From the NCBI GenBank assembly GCA_942486035.1, contig CALNXK010000003.1:2641001-2705000 (forward strand): 64,000 nt of DNA, given 5' to 3'. A program made the position numbers and the translations under genes. This DNA is from Porites lobata (taxonomy: Eukaryota > Cnidaria > Anthozoa > Scleractinia > Poritidae). Below are positions 45,303 through 54,438 of this stretch, piece by piece (the first letter of the stretch is position 1; each line of letters starts with the position of its first letter). Under the pieces are notes generated by a model. It had not been told where the DNA came from. It saw only the letters and a list, made by a program, of their open reading frames with translations, and ran no database searches.

Positions 45303-45722
45303 CAATGGTACCCCCGTTAACACGGTCACTAATGGGCCAAAAAAATTTGGCTGTAATAACGAGGTGACCTCGCGTATCAGTGAGGGTTTCTTTACGCGAA
45401 AATGTACGGTCATTTTTGCCAGGCGGCCCCAAAAAAGTGGCCGTAATAACGAGCACAGGAAAAAATAACGGATTCCCATTTTTGGATATTTTAGGGTATT
45501 TAAAGAATACCCATAAAAATCCCAAATTTGGCAAAGTGAGACAAGTCCCAACCAGGGAATTCCCAGCCAAGTTCCCTGATTGGGACTTGTCTCACTCTTC
45601 CAAATTTGGGATTTTTGTGGGTATTCTTTGAATACCCTAAAATATCCCAAAATGGGAATTGGTTATTTTTTCCTGTGGAGGTGACTGTATTACCAAGGTG
45701 GCCGTAAGGCGGGGTTCCACTG
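45303..45722. mobile_element. pogo/Tigger-like MITE with TA target, split by a nested palindrome
   Basis: The left end TA-CAATGGTACCCCCGTTAACA and right end GGCGGGGTTCCACTG-TA are imperfect inverted repeats of the CAGTGGAACCCCG type, with GTAATAACGAGGTGAC sub-terminal words. The insertion at 45454-45677 interrupts it; without it the element is about 196 bp. Confidence 0.65.
45454..45677. mobile_element. Near-perfect 224-bp palindromic element nested in the above
   Basis: CACAGGAAAAAATAAC mirrors GTTATTTTTTCCTGTG, and the arms continue through GGGTATT...AATACCC, AAATCCCAAATTTGG and GTGAGACAAGTCCCAA to a short centre near 45555. GAG lies directly on both sides, so the target duplication may be 3 bp. 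The low divergence of the arms suggests a young insertion. Confidence 0.75.
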
Positions 45723-46696
45723 TATTTAAAGGCCTACAGATGAAAAGAGAGGCAAACAGCGTTTTTCACCATTTGATGAAGTTACAATATTGTGAAATGC
45801 ATGTGGGGCACCTGTAGTCCTCATCACCAGGTTTACTAGTTTTAAAGAGTTATAGATGTTTTGATTTTATGTTTGACAATGGTTATGATTATCAATTATA
45901 AAAAATGGCTTCTGTGTTACCATCCCTTAAAGCTTAATCCTGTGAGTTCTATAGACAACTAGGTAAGATGAAAAAACTTTCTTATAGAGAAGTCTTACGG
46001 TTTTTAGAGACTATACAGTCTATACTTTCTTGATGTTTCCAGGTATGGAGTTTTGTAATTTCAGAGCAGCTAGCAACAGAGTAGTGGCTTGAGGAAGAGG
46101 AGGATGAGGAGGAGTATGCAGCTCAAAGTAATATCTGAAATTCACGTTAGCAAAAAGGGTCTGCCACTCCGTAACTGCTATGGGCAGGTGTGGGTAGGCT
46201 GCAGCATTCCAGACATTAAGGCATTTAATTCAATACAGTACAGTTTAAAGATTTAGAAAATAGCAATCATGGTAAGTTTCATCCTGATTCTTTTACTGAA
46301 GCTTTTGCATAAAGCAAACTTGCCTAATTTTATTTCTCTTTGTTGTAAACTTATTACCATACATTACCATACCCCAAAACAAAGGGAAATAAAATTTAAA
46401 CCAAGGATAAAATTAAACCACAACATATACAGCCATCTTTCCATGCTGCAAGAGATATTTCAAGTGAGAGACATCTGTGCTTCAACAACAGTAATGCAAT
46501 AATGTTTACATAATAAATCTTGTAGTCATGAAGTTCCAAATGTATTTAGGAAGGCTTTTGCCTGTTATAGTTAGATTGATAAATTTTAGATTATAAAGTT
46601 TAGGTATTCTTAAGTATACATTATTGTAATTATTACAGGTAGTTAAAGTTGTTAGGCGCATGTGAACATATTCAGATGTTAATTTGCACCTAATAA

Positions 46697-46736
46697 GAAA
46701 TATATTATTTTTATTATTATTATTATTATTATTATA
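46697..46736. repeat. (TTA)n microsatellite
   Basis: A run of about 12 ATT/TTA repeats. It is noncoding; the antisense Asn-rich frame across it is an artefact. Confidence 0.9.
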
Positions 46737-47613
46737 TAAATTTGTTCGAGTTGATGCTTCTTTTACTCTAGTTCTTCTGTGAGCGAGTGGCAGCAAAACT
46801 CAAATGCTTCCTCTAAAGAATAAGTTCCACAAGAAATGACAGTTCTGTAAACAGTAACTATTGGCATACAGTCTAACCCACCATAAGCTGACACAACTTA
46901 AAACTGCAGAAAAAATGTCTCCTTAGGAGAGGCTAAAAGTGCCAGTGTTACGTTTGTATATAGCTGACACCATGAATAAGGACTCCAAGGGCACTTTCCA
47001 AAAGTCAGAACTGAAAAAAAATATTAGCTTTTTTACTTAAACCCATCACTGCCGTACACACCATTTAGGAATAAAATGATGCAGCAGGATAGTCCTGATT
47101 ATAGAGCCGTAGCATGGGGAGGGGTCACCCCAGTTTTTTGCCCCCAAAAGTGAAAACATGTACACCTAAAAGTTGAAAATAAAAATTCATCTCCCAGAGC
47201 ACTGAAACAATTATGTCTCTGCAGCTGGGGTGAAACATTTTCTGGTTTTAAGATACAGAGACCAGTCAAATGCATCCTCCAGACCCAAAATCATCTGCTT
47301 TTCAAATATAATGAGCTACCTAAAAATCTTTGTCTCCCCTAGTTTCTAAAGGCTTACTATGGCCCTGGATTAATAGTGGAATTCTCCTTACGACTGGACT
47401 GTCCAGCAAGCCAGTTCTGACAAGTGGTAAGCACTCTATTAATGTTAGCAAGGGGTGTCTACTTAGAAGGGAGGTGTTGGTTGGAAGTAACTTGTCATCT
47501 AATCTAAAACAGAAAATTAAATATGACCCTTATATTTAGGCACACAACTTTTTATTGTAAAACATAGGTCACATGCAACACTGTAAGGGACTGGGTCATT
47601 ATAGCCCAACTTA

Positions 47614-48007
47614 CAGTCAAACCAAGTCAAGCGTACCCCCCCAAGATTCTGTCAGTGAATTGATTATTTGAAAAATGAATCCGTTAGTCCTTCCCGTAAC
47701 TGGTGTCAAATTCAAAGCGGCATTTCTGCATGCGTAATGAGCAGTGAATATTTTACGAGAACTTCTCTGTATTTGGTCAGATTGGAAATCTTTGAATGGA
47801 TTAAGCTTCTTAGAAGACATTTACATCAATTTCAGGAAAATGGAGGTGGTTGAAATTTCATGACTGCCTCGCGTGTGAATTCACGGCTCATTACACATAC
47901 AAGAATGCAGAGATCAATCTGAAATCTACAACGAGCAACGGATTCAACTTTTGAATAATAAATTCATTAATGGATTCTTGGGGGGTACGCTTGACCTGGT
48001 TTGACTG
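47614..48007. mobile_element. MITE with CAGTCAAACC...GGTTTGACTG ends, TA target
   Basis: CAGTCAAACCAAGTCAAGCG and CGCTTGACCTGGTTTGACTG are inverted ends, followed by TACCCCCC / GGGGGGTA. TA flanks both sides (47612-47613 and 48008-48009). About 394 bp; no transposase. Confidence 0.7.
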
Positions 48008-48087
48008 TAAAACTTGTGCTAGAACTCTTTGTGTTCAGCAAAACTTGAACAACAAAATCAAATTTCAGCCCTGTTCTGCATTTTCTT

Positions 48088-48632
48088 CTGAAAAACGTAT
48101 GAATCAGGGTAAAACACAATGCTGAGTTCTTTTTGTAATTTCTAAGGCTACTTTCACGAAAACAGCAATTAAAACAACATTCACTCATAGATTTTTTTAA
48201 AACTTCTTTAGTACATTAATTGATCATTGTACTATTAAATCCCCAAATTGTTGATTGAAAACTTCTAAAGTTGTCTAACATGGGCGCAAAAGTAAGTAAA
48301 TATTAAAGCAATGTCATATATCTGGCTAAGTTTTTGCTCTAGCTGGGACTTCATATTGTCTCAAGTTTCGCCCAACATCAAATTCCCATGCAGCACGCAA
48401 GAATTTACCATGCTTGGTTGCCCTCTGAAATCTTTCCAAAATATGGTAATGCTGTAGAATGGGATCAAACAACAGCCAATAGATTTCAGAGGGCAACCAA
48501 GTGTGGTAAATTCTCGCGTGCCGCATAGGAATCGACAAATTTTGTTTTAATTGCTGTTTTCATGAAAGTAGCCTTAGAAATTATAAAAAGAGCTCAGCAC
48601 TGCATTTCACTCCCCGATTCATACGTTTTCAT
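48088..48632. mobile_element. Compound foldback: palindrome inside a palindrome
   Basis: Outer arms 48088-48180 and 48543-48632 share ACGTATGAATC, TGCTGAG, TTCTAAGGCTACTTTC and AAAACAGCAATTAAAACAA in mirror order. An inner palindrome at about 48380-48535 has arms AATTTACCATGCTTGGTTGC, CCTCTGAAATC and their mirror. It is probably one foldback element that captured, or was hit by, another. Confidence 0.6.
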
Positions 48633-48789
48633 GTGTTTCGAAATCGAGCAAGTCTACTTGCGTTCAGTGGCTTCTACAGTGTATAAGGGTCATTTGCAAA
48701 ACGAATAAGTGATAAAACCTTTTCGGAAACATCCAAAAAGTGGCAAATTTGTCTACATTAAGTCCAGTCTTCAGTGCATGCACAATTCA

Positions 48790-49930
48790 TACCCTTTTTA
48801 TAGAAATTCCAAGATATCTCGAAAGTCCTTGTATAGATTTTTGTGAAACTTTGCACAACAGAGGACATTAAATCCAAAGAATATGTAGCGAAAAGCATTT
48901 CAAAAGGAAATGCCAAAAAGGGCTGAAATTCGCTTTAGAGCTAAAACCATTGAGATGTCATTGCCCAAGAAATTATACCTTAATAAGGTTTAGCCAACAC
49001 AGTGTAATCCATGTATCATAATCATAATTCCTATAAATATGGCTATCAAGTTCAGTAGAAATGCACGTGATAAAATGACAACGATAAATAATAAATTAGC
49101 TAATCTAGCTATATATGGTTGCATATGGTTGTTATATATGGTTGTTCTTCTTGCAACCCCAGGGGGTGGGGGGGACTCCGTATATGAAAGGCGTGAGGAT
49201 GCTCATCGGAAATTTTGAATTAAATCCCTAAAAGAGATATCTCGAAATTCCTCATATAGATTTTCATGAAACTTTGCACAACAGAGGACATTTATCCAAA
49301 GAATACGTAGCGAAAAGCATTTCAAAAGGAAATGCCGAAAAGGGCTGGAATTTGCTTTAGAGCCATTGAGATGTCATTGCCCAAAAACTTATACCATAAT
49401 AAGGTTTACTCCAACACAGTGTAATCCATGTATCATAATCGTTTTACGTACAATACAGATAGATTTAATAAGATTCAAAGATGGAGGGTGTGCCTATAAA
49501 ATACTGGGTAGAGCCACCTTAATAAACAAAAAGGAATAGGGTTAGCATAAAGTCATTACTGTTTGACATATATTAGGGGTAAATGAATGGTCCTTTAATA
49601 CTTTTAACTGCTCGCAAAATTTTACCTTTGCTCCATTTGCTCGCAAAATTTAAATGAGTGCTCGCTTGCTCGTGCTCCCAAAAATTTTTGCCGTTCCTCG
49701 CAAGCTCACTTTCTTGCCAGTATTTCTCGAGTAAATCCTTCTTTGGGTTAAAGTAAATGTAATTCTGTATGGTGCTTAATTCCTATAAATATGGCTATCA
49801 AGTTCAGTGGAAATGCATGCCATAAAATGACAACCATAAATAATAAATTAGCTAATCTAGCTACATATGGTTGGTTGTTATATATGGTTGTTCTTCTTGT
49901 GACCCCGGGAGGTGGGGGGAACTCTGCATA
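48790..49930. repeat. Direct duplication of a two-part block (~210 + ~150 bp)
   Basis: Part 1 (about 48815-49020 and 49232-49438) shares GAAACTTTGCACAACAGAGG and CAAAAGGAAATGCC. Part 2 (about 49025-49175 and 49778-49925) shares CCTATAAATATGGCTATCAA and GTTATATATGGTTGTTCTTC. The second copy is split by about 340 bp of other sequence. No coding frame persists across copies. Confidence 0.7.
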
Positions 49931-50208
49931 TGAAAGGGGTGAGGATGCTTGTCGGAAATTTTGAATTAAACCCCTAAACGGAGACCAATCTGGGTGAAGC
50001 CCAAGCTTTTTTGACCCCTAAAAGAGACCATGTTAAACACAGACAATACACATATTTTTATATTTTTTCACTTGCAACCCTAAATGAGACCTTCACGGCT
50101 AAATATGATGGCGTTTTGCCCAGAGCACCCTAAGTGAGACCAAAATCTGAAATTTACACCCCTAAGCGAGACGACGAGCATCCCCACCCCTTTTCCCCCA
50201 GGTTGTGA
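49905..50208. mobile_element. G/C-run foldback element with GAGGATGCTTGTCG / CGACGAGCATCC arms
   Basis: The left arm is a G run, then AAAGGGGTGAGGATGCTTGTCG; the right arm is CGACGAGCATCCCCACCCC. The interior has repeated CCCTAAGTGAGACC words in both orientations. A related left end lies at 49160-49210. It looks like a relative of the 9-bp-target G/C-run MITEs, but I found no clean target duplication. Confidence 0.5.
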
Positions 50209-50852
50209 CCTTTGCTTTCTGATCCGTACGAACACGTGTGTGATGAAGTGAAGCGAAAATGTGACGTCGTTTGGCATCAAATGCGACTGTACTTGGTTTG
50301 ATCTCAATAAGGTGTCACTCAAGCTAGCTTCAAAGAACTTGGTGCACTCTAAATTAAAACCCCGTTTTAAAATACTTTCTGTTTTATTTTAAAGAAGAGG
50401 ATGTCCATATGGATTGCTGCAAGCGGAAAATATAAGAAGTGCTCGCTGCTCACAAAGCAAATTTTTTATCTCTGCTCGTGCTTGCAAAAAAATCGCAGTG
50501 CTCGGCATACTTGTGAATGATCACAAATACTATTCGTCACCCCTTATATTGTTTGTACTCTACCATTTAAATACTTTAACCATCTTGGCCAATGGACCCC
50601 TCTTAAAATATACCTCAAAATCAAACTGCTGACCCTCCCTCTAGCCAATCTGAAATAGCCTTGAACCCCCCCCTCCTTTTTTCGCTCCCACCAAATAATG
50701 ACTGGTCGCTAAAAGCAACATCACACAAGTGGGAGAGAGGAAGGGGAAAGGGATGGCTACTTCCTCAACATCTGAAACAAAGAGTTTTGAAATTCAGATT
50801 GGGGAGACAAGTACAACCCCCCCCCCCCCCCCCGTCTTAATTAAGGGGCTCA

Positions 50853-51866
50853 TTAACCTAACACACTCTTAATCATGCTGTTGTACAGCTTAATCGCGCA
50901 GTCTCCTCTCGCTGGATGCTGAACGAGAGTGGATTCCCTGTATTCACACTTCGTCTCGTACATGCGAAATTCTTTGTTGTTGGTTACTTTCACACCAGCT
51001 TGATCTGCCAGTATACCGATGTACGCGTCATCAATTTTCAAAGGTTTATAAACATCAAAATACGACAGGAACTGTTCCACAACATCGCGAGACAAAACAT
51101 AGCCTCCGCCACTGCAATATGGTTTATAGACCGTTTCGTTGTATTCTTCAGGCGAGACGGCGTATCTACCATCTCTCATGACAACACTGCCCACCATAAT
51201 ATTGCCGGTGTAAAATTTGTGCCTTGGCGTTGTGTACTTGCTTAAAAAATCCATCATACCGAAAGTGTTGACAAACACGTCGTCGTCTGACTTAAGCAAG
51301 TAACTGTAAGAGCAATATTTTACAGACCATTCGAAACCCATTGCAACTTTATAACTCATGTTCCAGAAATGTTCGTAGTAATCAGCTTGAACCATATCAC
51401 CATAAATTTCAGCTTCCTTCTTAGAAATTTGCATCTCTTGCTCGTTGCTGTTTTTCCCTAAGAGAAACACAGTTTTCCATTTTGTTTTGAGAGAGTAATC
51501 AGCTCCCCACGTCTTGCGTATTATGTGGCGCCGGTCGACATTTCCAACATTCGTCGACACCAAAATAAGAAGAAATAATGTGTTCGGACAAATTACTGTA
51601 CTCAACAATTTTGTGCGATGAATATGATGTTGAAGAATTGGTTGCCTTGTTGTATAATTCGAAGTTAATGAACTGAATCGACTGCTTTGTCCCGCAGTCA
51701 AAGCATATGATCGCTCAACCGAAGAAGAGCCGGTGCCAGTAGGAAAATTCATATTTATAACGTTTATGTCGTTCCACACTCTCCATATTCGGACAGTTAA
51801 CAGAAACGCTATACAGATAAGGACCAGTGGAAGAGATTTCCTGACGAAACGAATTGACAGTCGCAT
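50853..51866 (-). CDS. Beta-1,3-galactosyltransferase-like glycosyltransferase (GT31)
   Basis: A single-exon gene of 337 residues. The only in-frame ATG before the domain is at 51866 (MRLSIRF). Residues 12-27 form the signal-anchor helix of a type II Golgi protein, followed by a Ser/Thr-rich stem. GT31 motifs appear in order: RRHIIRKTWG (112-121), the metal-binding DDD in KSDDDVFVN (194-196), YCSGGGYVLS (250-259) and DDAYIG (279-284), where most family members have E-D-V. Such enzymes add galactose or N-acetylglucosamine in beta-1,3 linkage to glycoprotein or glycolipid sugars in the Golgi. Acceptor and donor cannot be told from sequence. The E-to-D change in the last motif is conservative and probably keeps activity. 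Intronless B3GALT-type genes are common in animals. Confidence 0.9.
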   Translation of the reverse strand: MRLSIRFVRKSLPLVLICIAFLLTVRIWRVWNDINVINMNFPTGTGSSSVERSYALTAGQSSRFSSLTSNYTTRQPILQHHIHRTKLLSTVICPNTLFLLILVSTNVGNVDRRHIIRKTWGADYSLKTKWKTVFLLGKNSNEQEMQISKKEAEIYGDMVQADYYEHFWNMSYKVAMGFEWSVKYCSYSYLLKSDDDVFVNTFGMMDFLSKYTTPRHKFYTGNIMVGSVVMRDGRYAVSPEEYNETVYKPYCSGGGYVLSRDVVEQFLSYFDVYKPLKIDDAYIGILADQAGVKVTNNKEFRMYETKCEYRESTLVQHPARGDCAIKLYNSMIKSVLG

Positions 51867-52183
51867 TAAACTTCCTGTAGTTGCATTGATACTGCTGTTT
51901 ACTGCCTCACGCACCTTCGACCCTATGAACTGACAAGTGATGGAATGTGTACCGACTATATAAAGCCATTTACAGACACGCCCCCCGGATGCGGAAAGAG
52001 AGACTATTCCAGCCGTACCCAGAAAAATGTGCACCGTGAGAACATTAGAAATTAAAGTAACAAGATCTAGAGAATATGATAGGTTAGCAAAGATCTTTCA
52101 GTACAAAAAATTTACGATAATAGCAACCTTTGTAATTTAAACAGATATGAACTTCTTACATCGTTGATAACAAAAATTTCTTT

Positions 52184-52316
52184 GATCTCTAGCTACGTGA
52201 TCTCTCGTGGAATCATACCGTATCTGATCGCCGCACGAAAAATTTCCTCGATCTCTAGCTACGTGATCTCTCTTGGAATCATACCGTAACTGATCACCGC
52301 AAGAAATTCCATTTTC
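52184..52316. repeat. Two tandem copies of a 66-bp unit
   Basis: GATCTCTAGCTACGTGATCT begins at 52184 and again at 52250. Both copies continue GGAATCATACCGTA...TGATC and end CGCA(C/A)GAAA. It is a short minisatellite with about five differences. Confidence 0.8.
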
Positions 52317-52446
52317 ATTGTGCCTATTCTCACTGTTTCTCTCAGGTAAAGAAAAACAAGGGGAATGAAATTCATGGATCATCAAACGTTCACGCCAAGT
52401 TATATGTAAGCTTGTGATTAATGATACTCTTATGTCCGTTTTTACA

Positions 52447-52495
52447 TTGTAAAGCGCTTAGAACAGCGATGTATAAGCGCTATATAAATTCTATA
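52447..52495 (+). repeat. LINE/SINE-type 3' tail (AGCGCTATATAAAT)
   Basis: TTGTAAAGCGCTTAGAACAG followed by AAGCGCTATATAAAT matches the widespread 3' tail shared by several animal non-LTR retroelements and their SINEs. Only the tail is visible. Confidence 0.4.
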
Positions 52496-52754
52496 ATCAT
52501 AACTATAACAAAATTCTCAAATCTGATTGGCTATCAACTGCCCTGATTTCAGCCTTAATTGGACAATTTAATAGGACAGTACGCGTCATGCCTAAGTAAT
52601 TGGACAGTACGCGCCATCAAGCGCGCGCTTAAATAGCTTTTTTTCATTACTAGCATAAAAAAAAAATTGGAATTTCTTCTGTTTTGATTTAAAAAAAGGG
52701 CTTACATATCACAAATTTTGTTACAGTTATGATTAATTGGTAACCGAACTTCGT

Positions 52755-52862
52755 GTCGTCCAATTCAGTCTGTAATCATACTCGTGATTAAACAAATCGG
52801 ACTCCCGCTACGCGGTCGTCCAATTTTGTTAATCACTCGTATGATTACAGACCGAATTGGAC
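52755..52862. mobile_element. Hairpin element with GTCCAATTC(A/G)GTCTGTAATC arms
   Basis: GTCCAATTCAGTCTGTAATC at the left mirrors GATTACAGACCGAATTGGAC at the right; TACTCGTGATTAA and TTAATCACTCGTA continue the stem. The left flank (52500-52720) is an AT-rich repeat beginning TCTCAAATCTGATTGGCTAT that may belong to the same element. Confidence 0.55.
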
Positions 52863-53790
52863 TCCACTCAGTCCTGTTACCATTACTTATTATTACATTA
52901 TTAAGTTTTAAACAAAACTTTACCAAACCTAATAAACAAATTTTTACCAAAAAAAACTTTACCAGTGAAATTTAAACAAGAAAAGAAAAAAAGTATAACA
53001 ATTTTTTTATTAGTACTAGTCAACGTTTTTAAAAATATGGATTCCCGTAAATTCGTAGTGTGTCGCGCTCACCATGTTCGTAAGAGTTAAGGGAACCAAT
53101 ACAAGGCGATCAATGGCTCTTGAAGGCAATATATTCCTTCCTTTCCAGTTGAATGCTTTTTGTCTCTCGACACAAGGATGAAAAACAACTGCGTTTTCCC
53201 AGTCGGGCCACGTAAATCTCCAAGCGTTGGAATTCATGCTTGGAGCTGATCAGTGAGGGGTGACTCAAAAACAATTTCTCCCTCGGTAAAGCTTCGCCGC
53301 CAACTATCAGTATTTCTACGAAAAAAAACATCCTCTGGAACCCAGGGTATCGTGTGTACTGACACGTGGAAAATGAGCCTAGAACATGCTCCCGGAGCAA
53401 ACCTCTCGTGTGTATCGGTCTTATAAGATTGAGGTTTGGCCATCTTACCGCAAACGGCAACCGCGGTTTGCGGTTAGCGGTTTCACGTTATCCGTCTACC
53501 TTTATTTAGGAATTAAGATTCGCAGGTGGTGGCTCGCGGCTGCCGTGTTTGTTTTTATTCATTCGTTCACTTCTATTTTACCTGAGAAATCTTCACTTCA
53601 AAGTTACGTTTCTATGAAAAATAATTCAATAATCACTTAGCGAAAGGGTTCTAAAAAGGAGTATTTTCTCTCAAACGTGAGATTGTGATGTTTTTAGAGT
53701 GCTTTGCGGTAAATCAGTTACCTCTAGAGCGTGATCTAGCTCCGGGATCTAGCCGTACAGTACGTGAACCTCAAACCCCAAACCTACTAG

Positions 53791-53798
53791 TCACGTGA
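53791..53798. promoter_or_regulatory. Palindromic E-box TCACGTGA upstream of carrier C
   Basis: TCACGTGA is the preferred core of USF/MITF/TFEB-type bHLH-ZIP factors. Another CACGTG is at 54267-54272, nearer to the gene. Both precede carrier C by 0.17-0.65 kb. Use as a regulatory site is inference only. Confidence 0.25.
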
Positions 53799-54438
53799 CT
53801 TATTGACGTTTGCCGGCTCGCCCGTTCGGCAGCATGCGTGGGAGCAGCGACCGGTTTGGGACAAGGTCTTCGTTATAGTCCAAAGGGTCTTTGTGTTCGG
53901 TGACAGGAGCCCATGTCGGTGATTAAATTTTTTCACTAAGCGCTTAGCCTAATTATCGCCATCATCGTCATCATCATCATCATCGCCGTAAACTGTTATT
54001 AATTATGGGCTCCTGATTATCACCTGGGTGGAAGGTGCATGAAGAATATTGGGGTCAGGGTTGGTAGAGTAACTCCGGCACCAAATTTAGCACTGAAGGA
54101 CCTGAAGTACACTTTACCAACTCTGCGGTGTGGCTAGCCTGCGTCGCCGGCGTTAAAAGGGGAAGGGGAGGGGGAATTTGGGCGCGCGAGGCTAGGGAGA
54201 AAGAGCTAGAAAAAAAAAAAAATGGTTCGCACAGCAGTTTCACAAGGGAGAGCTCCTGGGGACGAGCACGTGAAAATCATCACTTTACACGTGAAGACAC
54301 GAAGTCCGCTGACCAAAGACGGACTTTTCAAGATGGCGGCATAGAAAGCGTCTTCCAGTTTGAAAAGAACAGTTTTTTGCCCTCTTCGGTTTGTTTTCAT
54401 AACACAGTATTATTTCAGGTGGATATAACTGATCCAAA

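Larger units (their letters stand above)
44778..50852. other. Long gene-free interval rich in nested and duplicated repeats
   Basis: Six kilobases between carrier B and the galactosyltransferase. It holds elements 45303-45722 (with a nested hairpin), a TTA microsatellite at about 46700-46736, MITE 47614-48007, the compound palindrome 48088-48632, the duplicated blocks at 48790-49930 and a hairpin MITE at about 49905-50208. A pure C run lies at about 50817-50833. No frame has domain content. Confidence 0.55.
51867..54438. other. Divergent intergenic region between the galactosyltransferase and carrier C
   Basis: Two 66-bp direct repeats (52184-52316), the repeat tail at 52447-52495, the hairpin at 52755-52862, E-box sites, a CAT/ATC microsatellite at about 53960-53985 and probable 5' UTR exon(s) of carrier C lie here. 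An acceptor TATTTCAG|GTGG at 54418 and an upstream AAGATGGCGGC region suggest a noncoding first exon. No other gene was found. Confidence 0.5.
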
